NCBI RefSeq assembly: GCF_029360665.1
Contig: NZ_JARDUB010000004.1
Location: 496,001 to 560,000 of the forward strand
Length of the DNA: 64,000 nt
Direction of reading: 5' to 3'
DNA from: Eudoraea chungangensis
Lineage (GTDB): Bacteria > Bacteroidota > Bacteroidia > Flavobacteriales > Flavobacteriaceae
Made by a program: the position numbers and the translations under genes. Each line of letters starts with the position of its first letter. Position 1 is the first letter of the stretch. Below the pieces are notes generated by a model. It was not told the origin of the DNA, did no database searches, and was given only the letters and a program-made list of their open reading frames with translations. Positions 51,111-61,462 of this stretch are shown piece after piece.

Positions 51111-52736
51111 TTAAGGCAACTGGGGGCCTAGTGTATTTAGTTTAGGCAGCGGGGTATTTTTCCAATAGTCGTTTTGCATTTCTTCCATAAAAACAGGCTG
51201 TTTAGGACTATACAGAGGCAATGTCTTTATTAATAATTGTGTTGTATCTTGAATAGCTTTATTGGCTTGAGTTTCTTGTGTAAAAAACTCCCTATACTGA
51301 TGTACATACTCTAAATTTGTTCTATCTAACTTGTTCCCTTCTCTATCTTTTATATTTGTAAAGGAGTAGTTTATTTCAGAGACCTCTACCCTGTCTTTAT
51401 GTTTAAAAAGATAATCCTTTGTTATTTTTGATTCTTCTATCTCTATATAAGGACATACTACAAAGGTTCTTTCATCCTCCAAAAAGTAAAAGTCTTCTAT
51501 GGGTACTAGCCTATCCTTGTAGGTTATTTTAAAATCGGTCTTTTTTATCTTATTTAGCTTGGCGGGCATTTTATTTAGCCTAATTTTAAAAGACTTGTCA
51601 TTTAAGTCAACAATAAACCTAGCCCGGAATGGCCCCGGTCTTTGAAGCATAATCTTGTTATAAAAAGAAATATAGTTTAAGAACATTTTTTCTCTATCTC
51701 CTCTAGCGTATTCCACTTGGATATGATATAGTAGTTCACTATTGGTTTTTTTAAACCCGTCGCTAAACCTCTCTTGCTCATTTACCGCGTAGGTGTTATC
51801 TCCTGGTTTTAATCGTTTAAATAGGCTATAGTCTAGTTGGTGAATAGAAAAATCATAAATATTTATATATACCTTACCTTCCGCTCTATAGTTATCGTCT
51901 ATATAACTAAAATCAATCCTATAGACACTTTCTTTATTAAAATTAGTTTTGCCTACCAGCTTAAATCGATGCTTATCAATGAAGTCTGAAGCAATATCAT
52001 CAATAAACGAAAATGATTCAAGACCATAATTCCTAACAGCATCGTGTAACCTTAACGTAAGAAATTCGTTCCCTTTATCATTTTCCAATTTGGCATAAGG
52101 TATTATCTTTTGAAAACGAGCATAATCGTATGGTTGCCTTGCAAATGAATCTACCTCAAAATTGGTGTTCCTGCTATAGGAATAGAGATGGTAATTATTA
52201 TCTAAAATATCTTTTTTATTGAAGCCCACATCGGCAATTTCTATGATTGCCTCATTTAAATTAGTATAATCTCCATTTTTGACCTGATAATCTCTGTAGT
52301 ATCCTGTTAGTCTAAAAGGATCTATTGGATAGTTTTTTGCAATACTATGAACCGCAATTCTTACTATTTGTTTTGCAGTGAGCTTTTTAAAGTTTGCAAA
52401 AACAATAGCTCCACTTAACTCAAATGCACCCGGCTTTATTAGTATAATATTGCTTTGGCCAACAAAAAGATCATCCAGAAGAACTTCTTGCGTTATATAG
52501 CCCATACACGAGATCTCCAGTGTTTCCCCTACCTCTTTAAACCTAATTGGAATCTTAAAAGTTCCATCTATATTCGTTATAACGCCCAGCGATTTATCCT
52601 TTACCTTAATTGTAGCAAAAGGAACTGCCTCGAGTTGTGTTACATCCACTAATTGCCCAAAAATATAATCGCTGTCTTGTGAAAAGCCCAAGACTGTAAC
52701 GAAAAGAAATAGAAAAAGTACTTTCAACTTATACAT
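51111..52736 (-). CDS. CarboxypepD_reg-like outer-envelope protein (copy 1)
   Basis: The 541-residue protein has a signal peptide (about 1-19, ending VLGFSQ) and an N-terminal CarboxypepD_reg-like domain (25-110: FGQLVDVTQLEAVPFATIKV, DGTFKIPI, SCMGYITQEV). The beta-rich remainder contains LTAKQIVRIAVHSIAKNYPI and LTGYYRDYQVKNGDYTNLNEA, shared with the next gene product. Family members sit in the outer envelope in Bacteroidota; an enzymatic role is not known. It is paralogous with and eleven bp downstream of the 52747-54345 gene, which shows the same order of segments. Confidence 0.78.
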   Translation of the reverse strand: MYKLKVLFLFLFVTVLGFSQDSDYIFGQLVDVTQLEAVPFATIKVKDKSLGVITNIDGTFKIPIRFKEVGETLEISCMGYITQEVLLDDLFVGQSNIILIKPGAFELSGAIVFANFKKLTAKQIVRIAVHSIAKNYPIDPFRLTGYYRDYQVKNGDYTNLNEAIIEIADVGFNKKDILDNNYHLYSYSRNTNFEVDSFARQPYDYARFQKIIPYAKLENDKGNEFLTLRLHDAVRNYGLESFSFIDDIASDFIDKHRFKLVGKTNFNKESVYRIDFSYIDDNYRAEGKVYINIYDFSIHQLDYSLFKRLKPGDNTYAVNEQERFSDGFKKTNSELLYHIQVEYARGDREKMFLNYISFYNKIMLQRPGPFRARFIVDLNDKSFKIRLNKMPAKLNKIKKTDFKITYKDRLVPIEDFYFLEDERTFVVCPYIEIEESKITKDYLFKHKDRVEVSEINYSFTNIKDREGNKLDRTNLEYVHQYREFFTQETQANKAIQDTTQLLIKTLPLYSPKQPVFMEEMQNDYWKNTPLPKLNTLGPQLP

Positions 52737-52746
52737 TGTCCTTTTT

Positions 52747-54345
52747 TTAATTCACATGGTTCTGCAAAGGAGTATTCATCCAATACTCCTTGTAATCTTT
52801 TGGTTTTATAATTGGTTGATCTGTAAAAATAGGTTTGGACTTATCCATAAAAGAGTTATCAAACGGAGCTCTTGAATCTGGTTTTACCCGCTGTACAAAA
52901 TATTCACGGAACTGAAAATACTGCTCTTCGGTCCACTGGTTAATTAAATTCCCCAAGGTGTCACGAACATTCTCAATTCTAATATCTAACAGTTCATTGA
53001 GGTTCTCACCTTTTTTAGCTTCCTCGACTATTTCACTCAACATACCCGATATTTCTTCTTCCTCCATCTTTGGATATAAAAAAACAATGTTTTGTAGTCT
53101 TTCTGCCCTTTCTAATTTCACTCTCTTATTTTGGAACTTTACGTCATAATTAGGCAGGTGATTAGCAGATTTGAATTCTGGAAGATTGTTATACTCAATT
53201 GCAAAACATCGGCGTTTCATGTCCACTGAAATATAATCGGTTGTAAAAACAGGTGGGATATAAAGGGTAAAACTATTATTAAATGAAATATAGTTTAAAT
53301 ACATTTTATCGTTTATTCTTCTATAATCTGTGGTGATATCAAAAATCACCTTCTGTTTATGTCCATGTTTATTCTTTTTTCGCGTCTCATTCCATCTTTT
53401 CTCGTCGTACATGGTATACTCTAGTTTGTGAATGGAATAATCCCATTTGGATATGTAAATGGTTCCATTTGCCCTATAATTAGGGTGAAACACTTTAAAA
53501 GTTATGGTGTACAGTTCTTCATTGTCTTTGCTAGTATCACTGCTTCTCAGGAAGAAATGATTTTTAACAAAATTGGTTTTTAGGGTTCCAATAAAATCAT
53601 AGGAATCCACATTATAATTTCTAATGGCATCATGAACTCTTAAAATTCGAAATTCGTTACCACCATCAATATCCAAATAGGCTTTTTTAATAATTTTTCG
53701 ATTAGAGTCATAGTCATAAGCAGACCGTGCCATAGAATCTTGTTTAAAATCTGTATTTAAATCGAAATTGAATATACTGATCTCAGACGTACTATCATCT
53801 AGTTGGTCAATCCCTTGATCAAAGACTTCCAAAATAGCTTCGTTAAGATTAATATATTCGTCATCTTTAAATTGATAATCTCGATAGTACCCTACAGTAG
53901 AGAAAGATGTGGAAGCAAAATTATTAGGAATTGCATCAATGGCTCTCTGAACGATTTGGGATGCATTAAGTTTTCTACGGTTTTTGTTTTTTGCGGTAAC
54001 AACGGTTTCTTGCAAACTAATAACACCTGGTGCTAATGAAATTAAATTGAGTTGGTCCTGATTTAAGTCCGCTATTGAAATTTCTTTCGTCTGATATCCC
54101 ATAGACGAAAACTCAATGATATTGCCATATTGTTTTAAGACTGAAGGAATTCTAAAACCGCCATCGGCATTGGTTATAACCCCTAAAGCCCTGCCCTTTA
54201 TCCGAACACTTGCGAAGATTACTGGTTCATTAGTCTGCTGATCAATCAGCTTCCCTTCTATAAAGTCTTGCTGCTGAGAAAACGTAGTAGACGAAAACAG
54301 TAGAAGGACAAACAAAATTTTGTAAAAACAGAGATTAACCTTCAT
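52747..54345 (-). CDS. CarboxypepD_reg-like outer-envelope protein (copy 2)
   Basis: The 532-residue paralogue of the adjacent protein has a signal peptide (about 1-23, ending SSTTFSQ) and a CarboxypepD_reg domain (28-115: IEGKLIDQQTNEPVIFASVR, DGGFRIPS, SSMGYQTKEI). LNASQIVQRAIDAIPNNFAS and VGYYRDYQFKDDEYINLNEA align with copy 1. The YYRDYQ..D.Y.NLNEAI signature is shared by both and may define the family. Tandem duplication followed by divergence is the simplest history. It is cotranscribed with the orphan plug protein upstream (38-bp gap). Confidence 0.78.
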   Translation of the reverse strand: MKVNLCFYKILFVLLLFSSTTFSQQQDFIEGKLIDQQTNEPVIFASVRIKGRALGVITNADGGFRIPSVLKQYGNIIEFSSMGYQTKEISIADLNQDQLNLISLAPGVISLQETVVTAKNKNRRKLNASQIVQRAIDAIPNNFASTSFSTVGYYRDYQFKDDEYINLNEAILEVFDQGIDQLDDSTSEISIFNFDLNTDFKQDSMARSAYDYDSNRKIIKKAYLDIDGGNEFRILRVHDAIRNYNVDSYDFIGTLKTNFVKNHFFLRSSDTSKDNEELYTITFKVFHPNYRANGTIYISKWDYSIHKLEYTMYDEKRWNETRKKNKHGHKQKVIFDITTDYRRINDKMYLNYISFNNSFTLYIPPVFTTDYISVDMKRRCFAIEYNNLPEFKSANHLPNYDVKFQNKRVKLERAERLQNIVFLYPKMEEEEISGMLSEIVEEAKKGENLNELLDIRIENVRDTLGNLINQWTEEQYFQFREYFVQRVKPDSRAPFDNSFMDKSKPIFTDQPIIKPKDYKEYWMNTPLQNHVN

Positions 54346-54383
54346 ATTACATCATTTTCGAGAGGAATTATTGGTATGAGATG

Positions 54384-55034
54384 CTACTTTAAAGTAATAA
54401 TTAATACTCCTGAGGCTCCTCTTGCTCCGTACAGAGCGGCACCCTCGCCCTTTATTAATTCTATATCCTTTAATTCGTCCACATTAATATTATCAATACT
54501 ATCAACATAGTTTCCATCTACCACAAACAGAGGTGTCTGGTCCCCACTTACTGGACCTCTTACCACTATGGAGGTACCATTAACGCTGACCCCTGTGAAT
54601 TTCTCTCGTATTACCTGATAAATATCTGAGTATTCAGAATAACTTTTTACCCCAATATTTCTATAGACATCGATGTCTAAAATATAGCCGTACTCTATAA
54701 GTTTACTTTGTTTAAAAGTTTCATTATTTGCAGAAAACTTAAAATCCAAAGTTGTCTGTCCATTGTAAACCTCGCTTTCAAGACCATATTCTTCCGAAAA
54801 GATGCTTATAATATCGGTCTCTTCTGGTATCCGAATTTTATACGCTCCTCTTTTATTGGTTCTAGATCCTGTCTTTAAGGAATCTACAAAGACGTACGCT
54901 TTGGGAATTGGCATACCCTCTGCGGTTGTAACACTTCCACTAATTCTAACCATCTTTATATTGCTTCGTTGTGCTTTTAGCACAGTAAAGGATAAAGACA
55001 ATAGGACTACAGAAAACAATAGTTTTCTTTTCAT
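54384..55034 (-). CDS. Orphan CarboxypepD_reg + TonB-plug protein
   Basis: The ATG at 55034 gives 216 residues with a signal peptide (KRKLLFSVVLLSLSFTVLKAQ). Residues 33-110 form a CarboxypepD_reg-like fold (SGSVTTAEGMPIPKAYVFVD), and residues 130-216 a TonB-dependent-receptor plug (GVSVNGTSIVVRGP, PLFVVDGNYVDSIDNINVDE, GEGAALYGARGASGVLIITL). A beta-barrel of 600-900 residues should follow in a SusC-like receptor, but the gene ends right after the plug. It is not a truncated gene by visible damage: the stop lies at a natural plug end. It may act as a binding or signalling protein in the outer membrane. Confidence 0.8.
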   Translation of the reverse strand: MKRKLLFSVVLLSLSFTVLKAQRSNIKMVRISGSVTTAEGMPIPKAYVFVDSLKTGSRTNKRGAYKIRIPEETDIISIFSEEYGLESEVYNGQTTLDFKFSANNETFKQSKLIEYGYILDIDVYRNIGVKSYSEYSDIYQVIREKFTGVSVNGTSIVVRGPVSGDQTPLFVVDGNYVDSIDNINVDELKDIELIKGEGAALYGARGASGVLIITLK

Positions 55035-55323
55035 TGGCAACTACTTCATTTAAATTAATTAAAATTATTAATCCTAAATACCAAGGTCTATATACTGGCA
55101 ATCCTCCTTAAGATCGCAATTGTTTAATGGATTTCAAAAGAAGTGCCCTATTTTTCTGAATACATTAACAATATAAAAGTTGAGCAAACCCAGGACTGGT
55201 ATAAAAAGTGAAAAGCGCCTATTTCCAAAATCAAGAAAGAATTTGAGCCTAAATAATGGCAAAGACAGCCAAGTCGCCTTTCCAAGGAAAACGTAAAAAT
55301 TTTCTGTGCTTTCAGAAATTATT

Positions 55324-58300
55324 CTACGATTTGATCTTCTTCTTCAGATCTATTTGCATCTCGCTTTGCTTTAACTGCAGATTTAATTTTTTAACTTCTA
55401 CCTCTATAAAACGACTAAACTCTAATTCTACTGCCCTAAGACGCTGGTTAAAAATTTGATATACTTCTCTTTGTTGATTAGTTGGCTTAAAATCTATCCC
55501 ATTGCCACTAATATCACTAGCAAGTGCACTTAGCCTTCCATAGAGCTTCATGGGCGCTCTAAAAGCATCTTCCCTTGCGCCAGTAAGTTGAATATCATAT
55601 AAGGCAGAGGCAATAGATTCTGATGTGTTTTGTAAGGCGATCGCCTTTTCTATATCACCTTCTTCTCTTAATTTAGGAATTATATCCGTAAGTTCAGCAC
55701 GGATACCTTCCAAATCATTTATCATGCTAACAGCCTGGTTTATTGCATCCCGGAGTTCCAATGAGAAAGCAACTTGTTCCTGAATCTCTTCTATGCTTCC
55801 TTCGGTATTGGGATCTTTAAAAACCTCAACTTCTCTAATAATTTCTTCTTTTCCAACAAGGAGTTTTACTTTGTATTTAGAGGGAACTACTTTTGGACCG
55901 TACTGACCACGCATTAAATCGAGATCCCAGGTTACCAATGCTCTCCATCCTTCCCCATTAAGTTCAACCCAAGGTCTGCCAGGAGGTTTTACCTGTAATT
56001 TTGGCTTAAACGTAGGCTCGTATCGCAGATCCCACATAACTCTATGAAGTCCAGCCTTATTCTTAGCTTTTAAGGTACGTATCACTTCATCCTTCTCTGT
56101 TAAAATCTGAATTTCAACCTTCTGTTCAACACTGTCCTTTAAATAGTAATTTATATCCACACCATAGGACGGATTAGACCCTGAACTCATACTGGGACCA
56201 TCTGTCTTTATACTCTGTACATCCTGAAAGCGATAGGCCTCTCGCAGGCTAAAGAGGTGTGCTTTTTTAGAATTTACATCCCTTCCAAATTCCCGAAGAG
56301 GAGAAATATTGTCCAAAATATAATATCCTCTGCCATAGGTCCCTACAACAAGATCATCAAAACGTTCCTGTATTTCTAACCAATAAACAGGTGCAGGTGG
56401 TAAATTATTCTTAAATCGCATCCAGGTTTCTCCATCATTTTTTGAAATATAAAGGCCATTGTCTACTCCTAAATACAGCATTCCCTTCTGCTTGGGATCT
56501 TCTTTGATAACATGGGCAAAACTATGCACGGATTTAGGTATTGTACTACTGATTAATTTCCAACTGTTGCCATAGTCTTCTGTTTTAAAAACATAGGGAT
56601 CAAAATCTCCCATTTGGTGTAAGTCTACCGTTATGTATACTGTTCCCTCACCAAATCGCGAAGTTTCAATATTGGCAATAGTACCCCATTTAGGCAAGTC
56701 TGGAATATTTTTAGTGACATTAGTCCAGGTTTTTCCTCCGTCCCTAGTAAGCTGCACTTGTCCATCGTTACTTCCCGTCCAAATAAGTCCGGGTTCTAAA
56801 CTAGACTCAACAATACTAAAAAGTACAGATCCATCAAAGGTCATAAGGTTATCGACAGCAATACCTCCAGAACTTAACTGATGCGATTTATCATTAAGGG
56901 TTAAGTCTGGACTTATTACCTGCCAACTCTGGCCATCGTCATCGCTCTTATGCACAAACTGACTCCCAACGTAAACCCGGTTTTGAATATGAGGAGAAAA
57001 AGCCAAGGGGAAATTCCAGTGCCAACGATATTTTAATTTGCCAGGTTCCCAGCCGTAGCCTGCCTCTGGCCAAACTCTTACATCTCTGGCATGACCGGTG
57101 GCTTTATTATAGCGCTGTAAGCCCCCGTCATAACAACCAGACCAAACAATATTGTTATTAAAAGGATCAGGTTGTGCAAACCCACTTTCGCAGCCTCCTA
57201 CACCCCTCCATAGTCCCAAAGGAATATATCCTTGTCTGCTATTGCTTGGGCCCATATACGAGTAGCCATCCTGCCGATTTCCATAGACATTATAGGGGAT
57301 TTGATCGTCTACTGATACATGATACATTTGGGCTATGGGCAAAACAACAGACCGGTAGCTTTTACCTCCGTTTAGTGTAATACTGGCGCAACCATCATGA
57401 GCTACCATCATGCGCTCAGAGTTTGTAGGATCTATCCAGATATCATGGTTATCCCCTCCACCGCTATAGTCCGCTTTAATAGTCTTACCTCCATCTTTTG
57501 AACTGCCAAATTTGACACTGGCAAAATACAATGTATTTGAGTCTGCTGGGGAAACGGCCATCCTCGTATAGTACGGAGCTCTTTCTGCTATATCATGGTT
57601 ACGTGTTTGCAGGGTCCATGAATTACCAAAGTCTTCAGACTTATATAGGGCCGGGCTATCTATCTCTAATAAGGCATAGACAATATGCGGTTCTGAAGGG
57701 GAAATAGCTACCGCTGTCTTGCCAACCGGATTCGTTTCTCCTCCGGGCAATCCTTTACTGGACATAGCTTCCCATGAATCTCCCCCGTCCATGGAACGAT
57801 AAATTCCTCCCCCCGGACCTCCACTATTAAGTCCCCAGGTATTTATATGAACAGACCACATGGCCACCATGAGACGATCAGGATTAATGGGGTCAAGTGC
57901 AAATTCTGCCGCGCCGGTATTCTCGTCAATGAAAAGGATTTGCTTCCATGATTTTCCGCCATCTTCCGTTTTATATAATCCCCGTTCCTGTTGCGGGCCA
58001 TAGGTATGTCCCAAGGCAGCGGCATAAACCACATCAGGATTTTTGGGATGCACAATAATCCGGCCTATTCTTCCTGTTTTATCAAGTCCCATTTTTTTCC
58101 AAGTCTTCCCGGCATTTACAGACTTATAAATACCGTCGCCCATGGCATGGGCTGGCCTAATAAGGAATGTTTCCCCAGTACCTACCCATAGTACGTCTGG
58201 ATTTGAAGGTGTAATAGCGATAGAACCTATAGAGGAAACGTCTTGCTGATCAAATATTGGGTCCCATTTTATGCCCCCATCCGAAGTTTTCCACAATCCA

Positions 58301-58485
58301 CCGGAAGCAGCCCCTATATAATTTATCATAGGATCATCTGGCACTCCTGCAATGGCAATTGCTCTATTACCTTCAGGGCCAATAAACCTAAATTTAAGAT
58401 TGCTAAAAACAGAAGAATCCGTTTGTGCATAGAAAACAGAAAAAAAACAAATAAAGAAGTAAGGAAAAAATAATCTTATTTTCAT
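55324..58485 (-). CDS. VPS10/sortilin-like BNR-repeat protein, exported
   Basis: The 1053-residue protein has a signal peptide (about 1-20, ending FSVFYAQ) and a large propeller with repeated SxDxGxxW (Asp-box/BNR) motifs: KTSDGGIKWDPI, KSVNAGKTWKKM, KTEDGGKSWKQI, RSMDGGDSWEAM, KSEDFGNSWTLQ, KSDDDGQSWQVI, LTRDGGKTWTNV, KTEDYGNSWKLI, SKNDGETWMRF. A C-terminal domain (about 770-1053, helical) is typical of large Bacteroidota 'VPS10 domain' or 'WD40/BNR-like glycosyl hydrolase' proteins. These are extracytoplasmic; a hydrolase function is not established. No Asp-box sialidase catalytic set is visible. Confidence 0.82.
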   Translation of the reverse strand: MKIRLFFPYFFICFFSVFYAQTDSSVFSNLKFRFIGPEGNRAIAIAGVPDDPMINYIGAASGGLWKTSDGGIKWDPIFDQQDVSSIGSIAITPSNPDVLWVGTGETFLIRPAHAMGDGIYKSVNAGKTWKKMGLDKTGRIGRIIVHPKNPDVVYAAALGHTYGPQQERGLYKTEDGGKSWKQILFIDENTGAAEFALDPINPDRLMVAMWSVHINTWGLNSGGPGGGIYRSMDGGDSWEAMSSKGLPGGETNPVGKTAVAISPSEPHIVYALLEIDSPALYKSEDFGNSWTLQTRNHDIAERAPYYTRMAVSPADSNTLYFASVKFGSSKDGGKTIKADYSGGGDNHDIWIDPTNSERMMVAHDGCASITLNGGKSYRSVVLPIAQMYHVSVDDQIPYNVYGNRQDGYSYMGPSNSRQGYIPLGLWRGVGGCESGFAQPDPFNNNIVWSGCYDGGLQRYNKATGHARDVRVWPEAGYGWEPGKLKYRWHWNFPLAFSPHIQNRVYVGSQFVHKSDDDGQSWQVISPDLTLNDKSHQLSSGGIAVDNLMTFDGSVLFSIVESSLEPGLIWTGSNDGQVQLTRDGGKTWTNVTKNIPDLPKWGTIANIETSRFGEGTVYITVDLHQMGDFDPYVFKTEDYGNSWKLISSTIPKSVHSFAHVIKEDPKQKGMLYLGVDNGLYISKNDGETWMRFKNNLPPAPVYWLEIQERFDDLVVGTYGRGYYILDNISPLREFGRDVNSKKAHLFSLREAYRFQDVQSIKTDGPSMSSGSNPSYGVDINYYLKDSVEQKVEIQILTEKDEVIRTLKAKNKAGLHRVMWDLRYEPTFKPKLQVKPPGRPWVELNGEGWRALVTWDLDLMRGQYGPKVVPSKYKVKLLVGKEEIIREVEVFKDPNTEGSIEEIQEQVAFSLELRDAINQAVSMINDLEGIRAELTDIIPKLREEGDIEKAIALQNTSESIASALYDIQLTGAREDAFRAPMKLYGRLSALASDISGNGIDFKPTNQQREVYQIFNQRLRAVELEFSRFIEVEVKKLNLQLKQSEMQIDLKKKIKS

Positions 58486-58813
58486 AGAAATAGAATTAAT
58501 TGTCCCAAGATAAGTAAGAAATAAGGATTCTTAATTCTCTTTCTACTACTTTACTAACTCTTTTGTCTAAAGTTTTAAACATATTCTCATTTTCCATAGA
58601 TTTTATCAGGTAAGCACTTTTTCTCAGTCTAATTTTAGCGGCTATTAAATACTGGATTAAAATTTAAACTGACGATGGCAATGCCATGTATAAAGAGATT
58701 GTTAGGGGTAATTTGTATTCCCTTTTAGAATAAAAAGCAGGATAATTTGTAATTTATTTACATTTTATTTACTATTAATTTACATTATTTCAAAACCTTA
58801 TTTGCGACAGCCA
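58486..58813. promoter_or_regulatory. AT-rich divergent intergenic region
   Basis: This 328-bp region lies between the BNR gene (leftward) and the Na/Pi cotransporter (rightward). It is extremely AT-rich toward the second (ATTTATTTACATTTTATTTA near 58748), consistent with promoters, but no clear -33/-7 pair or operator was identified. Confidence 0.4.
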
Positions 58814-60592
58814 ATGCTTAAAAGAACATCTTTCTACATCTTATTGATAGTCTTGGCGGCAGCACTTTTTATTAATCCAAATTTTAAGACAATTGCTGCC
58901 GGAATTGCTATTTTACTCTTTGGGATGATAATGCTGGAAGAAGGATTTAAAGTATTTGCAAAAGGTTCTCTTCAAAACATCTTAAAAAAGTCTACCAGCA
59001 AATTATATAAGAGTATTTCCACAGGGGCAATCGCAACGGCACTAATACAATCTAGTTCTTTGGTAACCGTAATTACCATTTCCTTTATAAGTGCAGGTTT
59101 AATAAGCTTAGGTAGCGGAATGGGGCTCGTATTTGGAGCTAATATAGGTACCACAGCTACCACCTGGTTAGTAGCAGCTTTTGGGTTAAAATTAAATATT
59201 TCAGCGCTCGCAATGCCTATGTTAGTCTTTGGGATTATTTTCTCTTTACAGCAAAAAGCCAATCTAAAGGGCCTCGGAAGCGTTTTAGCCGGGCTCGGAT
59301 TTTTCTTTTTGGGAATCTACTATATGAAAGAAGGATTTGAGGTGTTTAAGGACAATATAGATTTAACTACCTATGCCCTTTCTGGTTTTTTAGGGGTCAT
59401 TGTTTATAGCGGTATCGGAATAGTTATTACCACTATCCTCCAATCGAGTAGCGCAAGCCTTGCCTTAATATTAACGGCTTTAGCTGCCGGACAGATTGAA
59501 TATGAAAATGCTCTAGCGCTTTCGGTTGGCGCCAATATTGGAACAACTATTACGGCGGTCATAGGTTCTTTAAGTTCTAATGTTGCCGGTAAACGCCTGG
59601 CTGGAGCGCATTTAATATTTAACCTGCTGACAGGGATTATTGCATTAGCGCTGATCTATCCCTTGGCTAATTTAGTAAACTCTTTGTCGTATCGATTAGG
59701 AATTGAGGCATATGATTATACTTTAAAACTGGCCTTATTTCATACCATTTTTAATGTACTGGGAGTTATATTAATGCTCCCGCTAATTGGTTTTACCGAG
59801 AAACTTTTGATAAGGACCATAAAAGAGAAAAAAGACAAAGGAATAGAGGAACCAAAGTATTTAAATGAAAGTATTCTCAGGTTTCCTTCCACAGCTATTT
59901 CTTCCTTAACAAAGGAATCTAAACATTTGTATGAAAATGCCATTTTCGAAATTGTCACCCATGCCTTAAATATCCATAGAGAAGATATCAAATCGGGAAT
60001 AAAGGCCGGAAGAATTGTTAAAAATTCCAAAGAAGATTTAAAAATTGACGTGCGATATCTATACTACAGCAAGGTAAAATCTATTTACAGTGAAATAATA
60101 AAATACGTCACCTTGGTTCAAAGCACTTTGAAAATGACAAAAGACCAAAGTAATAGTATCTCGGAAATTCTTGTTGCCAATAGAAAAATGGTACAAATAA
60201 TAAAAACTGTTTTGGAGCTCAACCGTAACGTCTCTAAATACTCAGAATCCGATAATCTGCATATCGTTAAGGAGTATAATAAATTTCGAAAGAAACTAGT
60301 AAAGGTATTGCGCGTAATATATTTGTTTAGGACAGAGGAAGACAAGGAGTATTACTATTCTAAGTTACTTGCATTAAAGAAGGAAATGGACGCAGAGAAA
60401 AACCAGGCAACCATGTTTATTAATGTTCTGATAAATAAGAATCTAATAACCGCAGAAATGGCCTCCTCCTTGGTAAATGATAAGGACAACCTCAATGAGA
60501 TTATTCAAAACCTAATCATGGTCGCCGAACTGCTTTATGGCCAGAAAGATTCTTTGTTAGAGAATGGGGAAAAGAATTCGGTTGTATCCTAA
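58814..60592 (+). CDS. Na+/phosphate cotransporter family protein with PhoU-like tail
   Basis: ATG 58814 (a TTG four codons earlier is less likely) gives 592 residues. Two Na_Pi_cotrans repeats (about 25-160 and 170-310) each carry a QSSS motif (ALIQSSSLVTVITIS and ILQSSSASLALI) and GANIGTT (GLVFGANIGTTATTW; LSVGANIGTTITAV). About eight membrane helices. The C-terminal half (340-592) is a cytoplasmic helical bundle of PhoU type (NAIFEIVTHALNIHREDIKSG). It takes up inorganic phosphate with sodium or regulates such uptake. Context does not add more. Confidence 0.88.
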   Translation: MLKRTSFYILLIVLAAALFINPNFKTIAAGIAILLFGMIMLEEGFKVFAKGSLQNILKKSTSKLYKSISTGAIATALIQSSSLVTVITISFISAGLISLGSGMGLVFGANIGTTATTWLVAAFGLKLNISALAMPMLVFGIIFSLQQKANLKGLGSVLAGLGFFFLGIYYMKEGFEVFKDNIDLTTYALSGFLGVIVYSGIGIVITTILQSSSASLALILTALAAGQIEYENALALSVGANIGTTITAVIGSLSSNVAGKRLAGAHLIFNLLTGIIALALIYPLANLVNSLSYRLGIEAYDYTLKLALFHTIFNVLGVILMLPLIGFTEKLLIRTIKEKKDKGIEEPKYLNESILRFPSTAISSLTKESKHLYENAIFEIVTHALNIHREDIKSGIKAGRIVKNSKEDLKIDVRYLYYSKVKSIYSEIIKYVTLVQSTLKMTKDQSNSISEILVANRKMVQIIKTVLELNRNVSKYSESDNLHIVKEYNKFRKKLVKVLRVIYLFRTEEDKEYYYSKLLALKKEMDAEKNQATMFINVLINKNLITAEMASSLVNDKDNLNEIIQNLIMVAELLYGQKDSLLENGEKNSVVS

Positions 60593-60846
60593 AATCTATT
60601 AAGCCTAGGATTTGTGCCACACTCTGTAGTACATATTAAGACTGCCTTTTAGCTATATAATTAAAACCAATAGCAAATTATCACCTTCGAGCTCAATAAA
60701 ACCCTGCGAAGCTATGGCATATTCATGCAATCGATGTACGCCATAGCATTCCTTTGGTATTTTTGGATAATGTTAAAAGCAATAGACAAACGCCTAGAGT
60801 ATACATCCATTTCTATGGATAGGAAAAATAGAACCTTCGTTTGTTC

Positions 60847-61233
60847 TCAATAGACTAGACTTAATTCCTGACATGCATCAAGTTCTACTGTTCTTTCTGG
60901 AAGTTCAGAGATACTATTACTACAGCGCATACCATTTTCAGAGCATACCGAAATTACTAATAAGGCCTTAAGACTGTGTTGCCCTGCTGGTAAAGTAATG
61001 CTAGCACTTTCGTTTGGAGGGATGTTTAAGGATGCATCGTTAAGACTTATTTGACCTGTTTCATTTAAGATGATGAAAACGGTAGCAGTACTTCTGGAAT
61101 TTTCAGCATTGAGAATTCCTGTGTTATTATCTTCACAGGCTTCATTGTCTTTACTGCAAGAGATCGCAATTATTAGTAGTACTAAAATAACGACTTTTGA
61201 TAGTTGCGCATTTCTGAAAATTAAAGTTTTCAT
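60847..61233 (-). CDS. Hypothetical lipoprotein
   Basis: The 128-residue protein has a lipoprotein signal (SKVVILVLLIIAISCS, lipobox Cys at about 26). The rest is beta-rich with pairs of cysteines (CEDNN, SVCSENGMRCSN, DACQ). It resembles small Ig-like or cupredoxin-fold lipoproteins but no family is certain. Flanking genes face away, so it is probably monocistronic. Confidence 0.6.
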   Translation of the reverse strand: MKTLIFRNAQLSKVVILVLLIIAISCSKDNEACEDNNTGILNAENSRSTATVFIILNETGQISLNDASLNIPPNESASITLPAGQHSLKALLVISVCSENGMRCSNSISELPERTVELDACQELSLVY

Positions 61234-61462
61234 ATTTTTTTGGTTTTGTGGATTTATAAGATTGTTTGTATAATTTGCTCAAAATGGTTCGGTGAACCAA
61301 AGCGGGCAGGACTATAAAATGGTTGTCAGGTATTGGATATATTCCGTTTACAAGTCAAACATAGGGGAGTATTATTAGGAGTAAAAATGTAGAGGGGGTA
61401 CAAAAGGGGTACAGCCCATTATCGCATTAAATACAGACAGTTTCCCAGTCATATTAAAGGGA

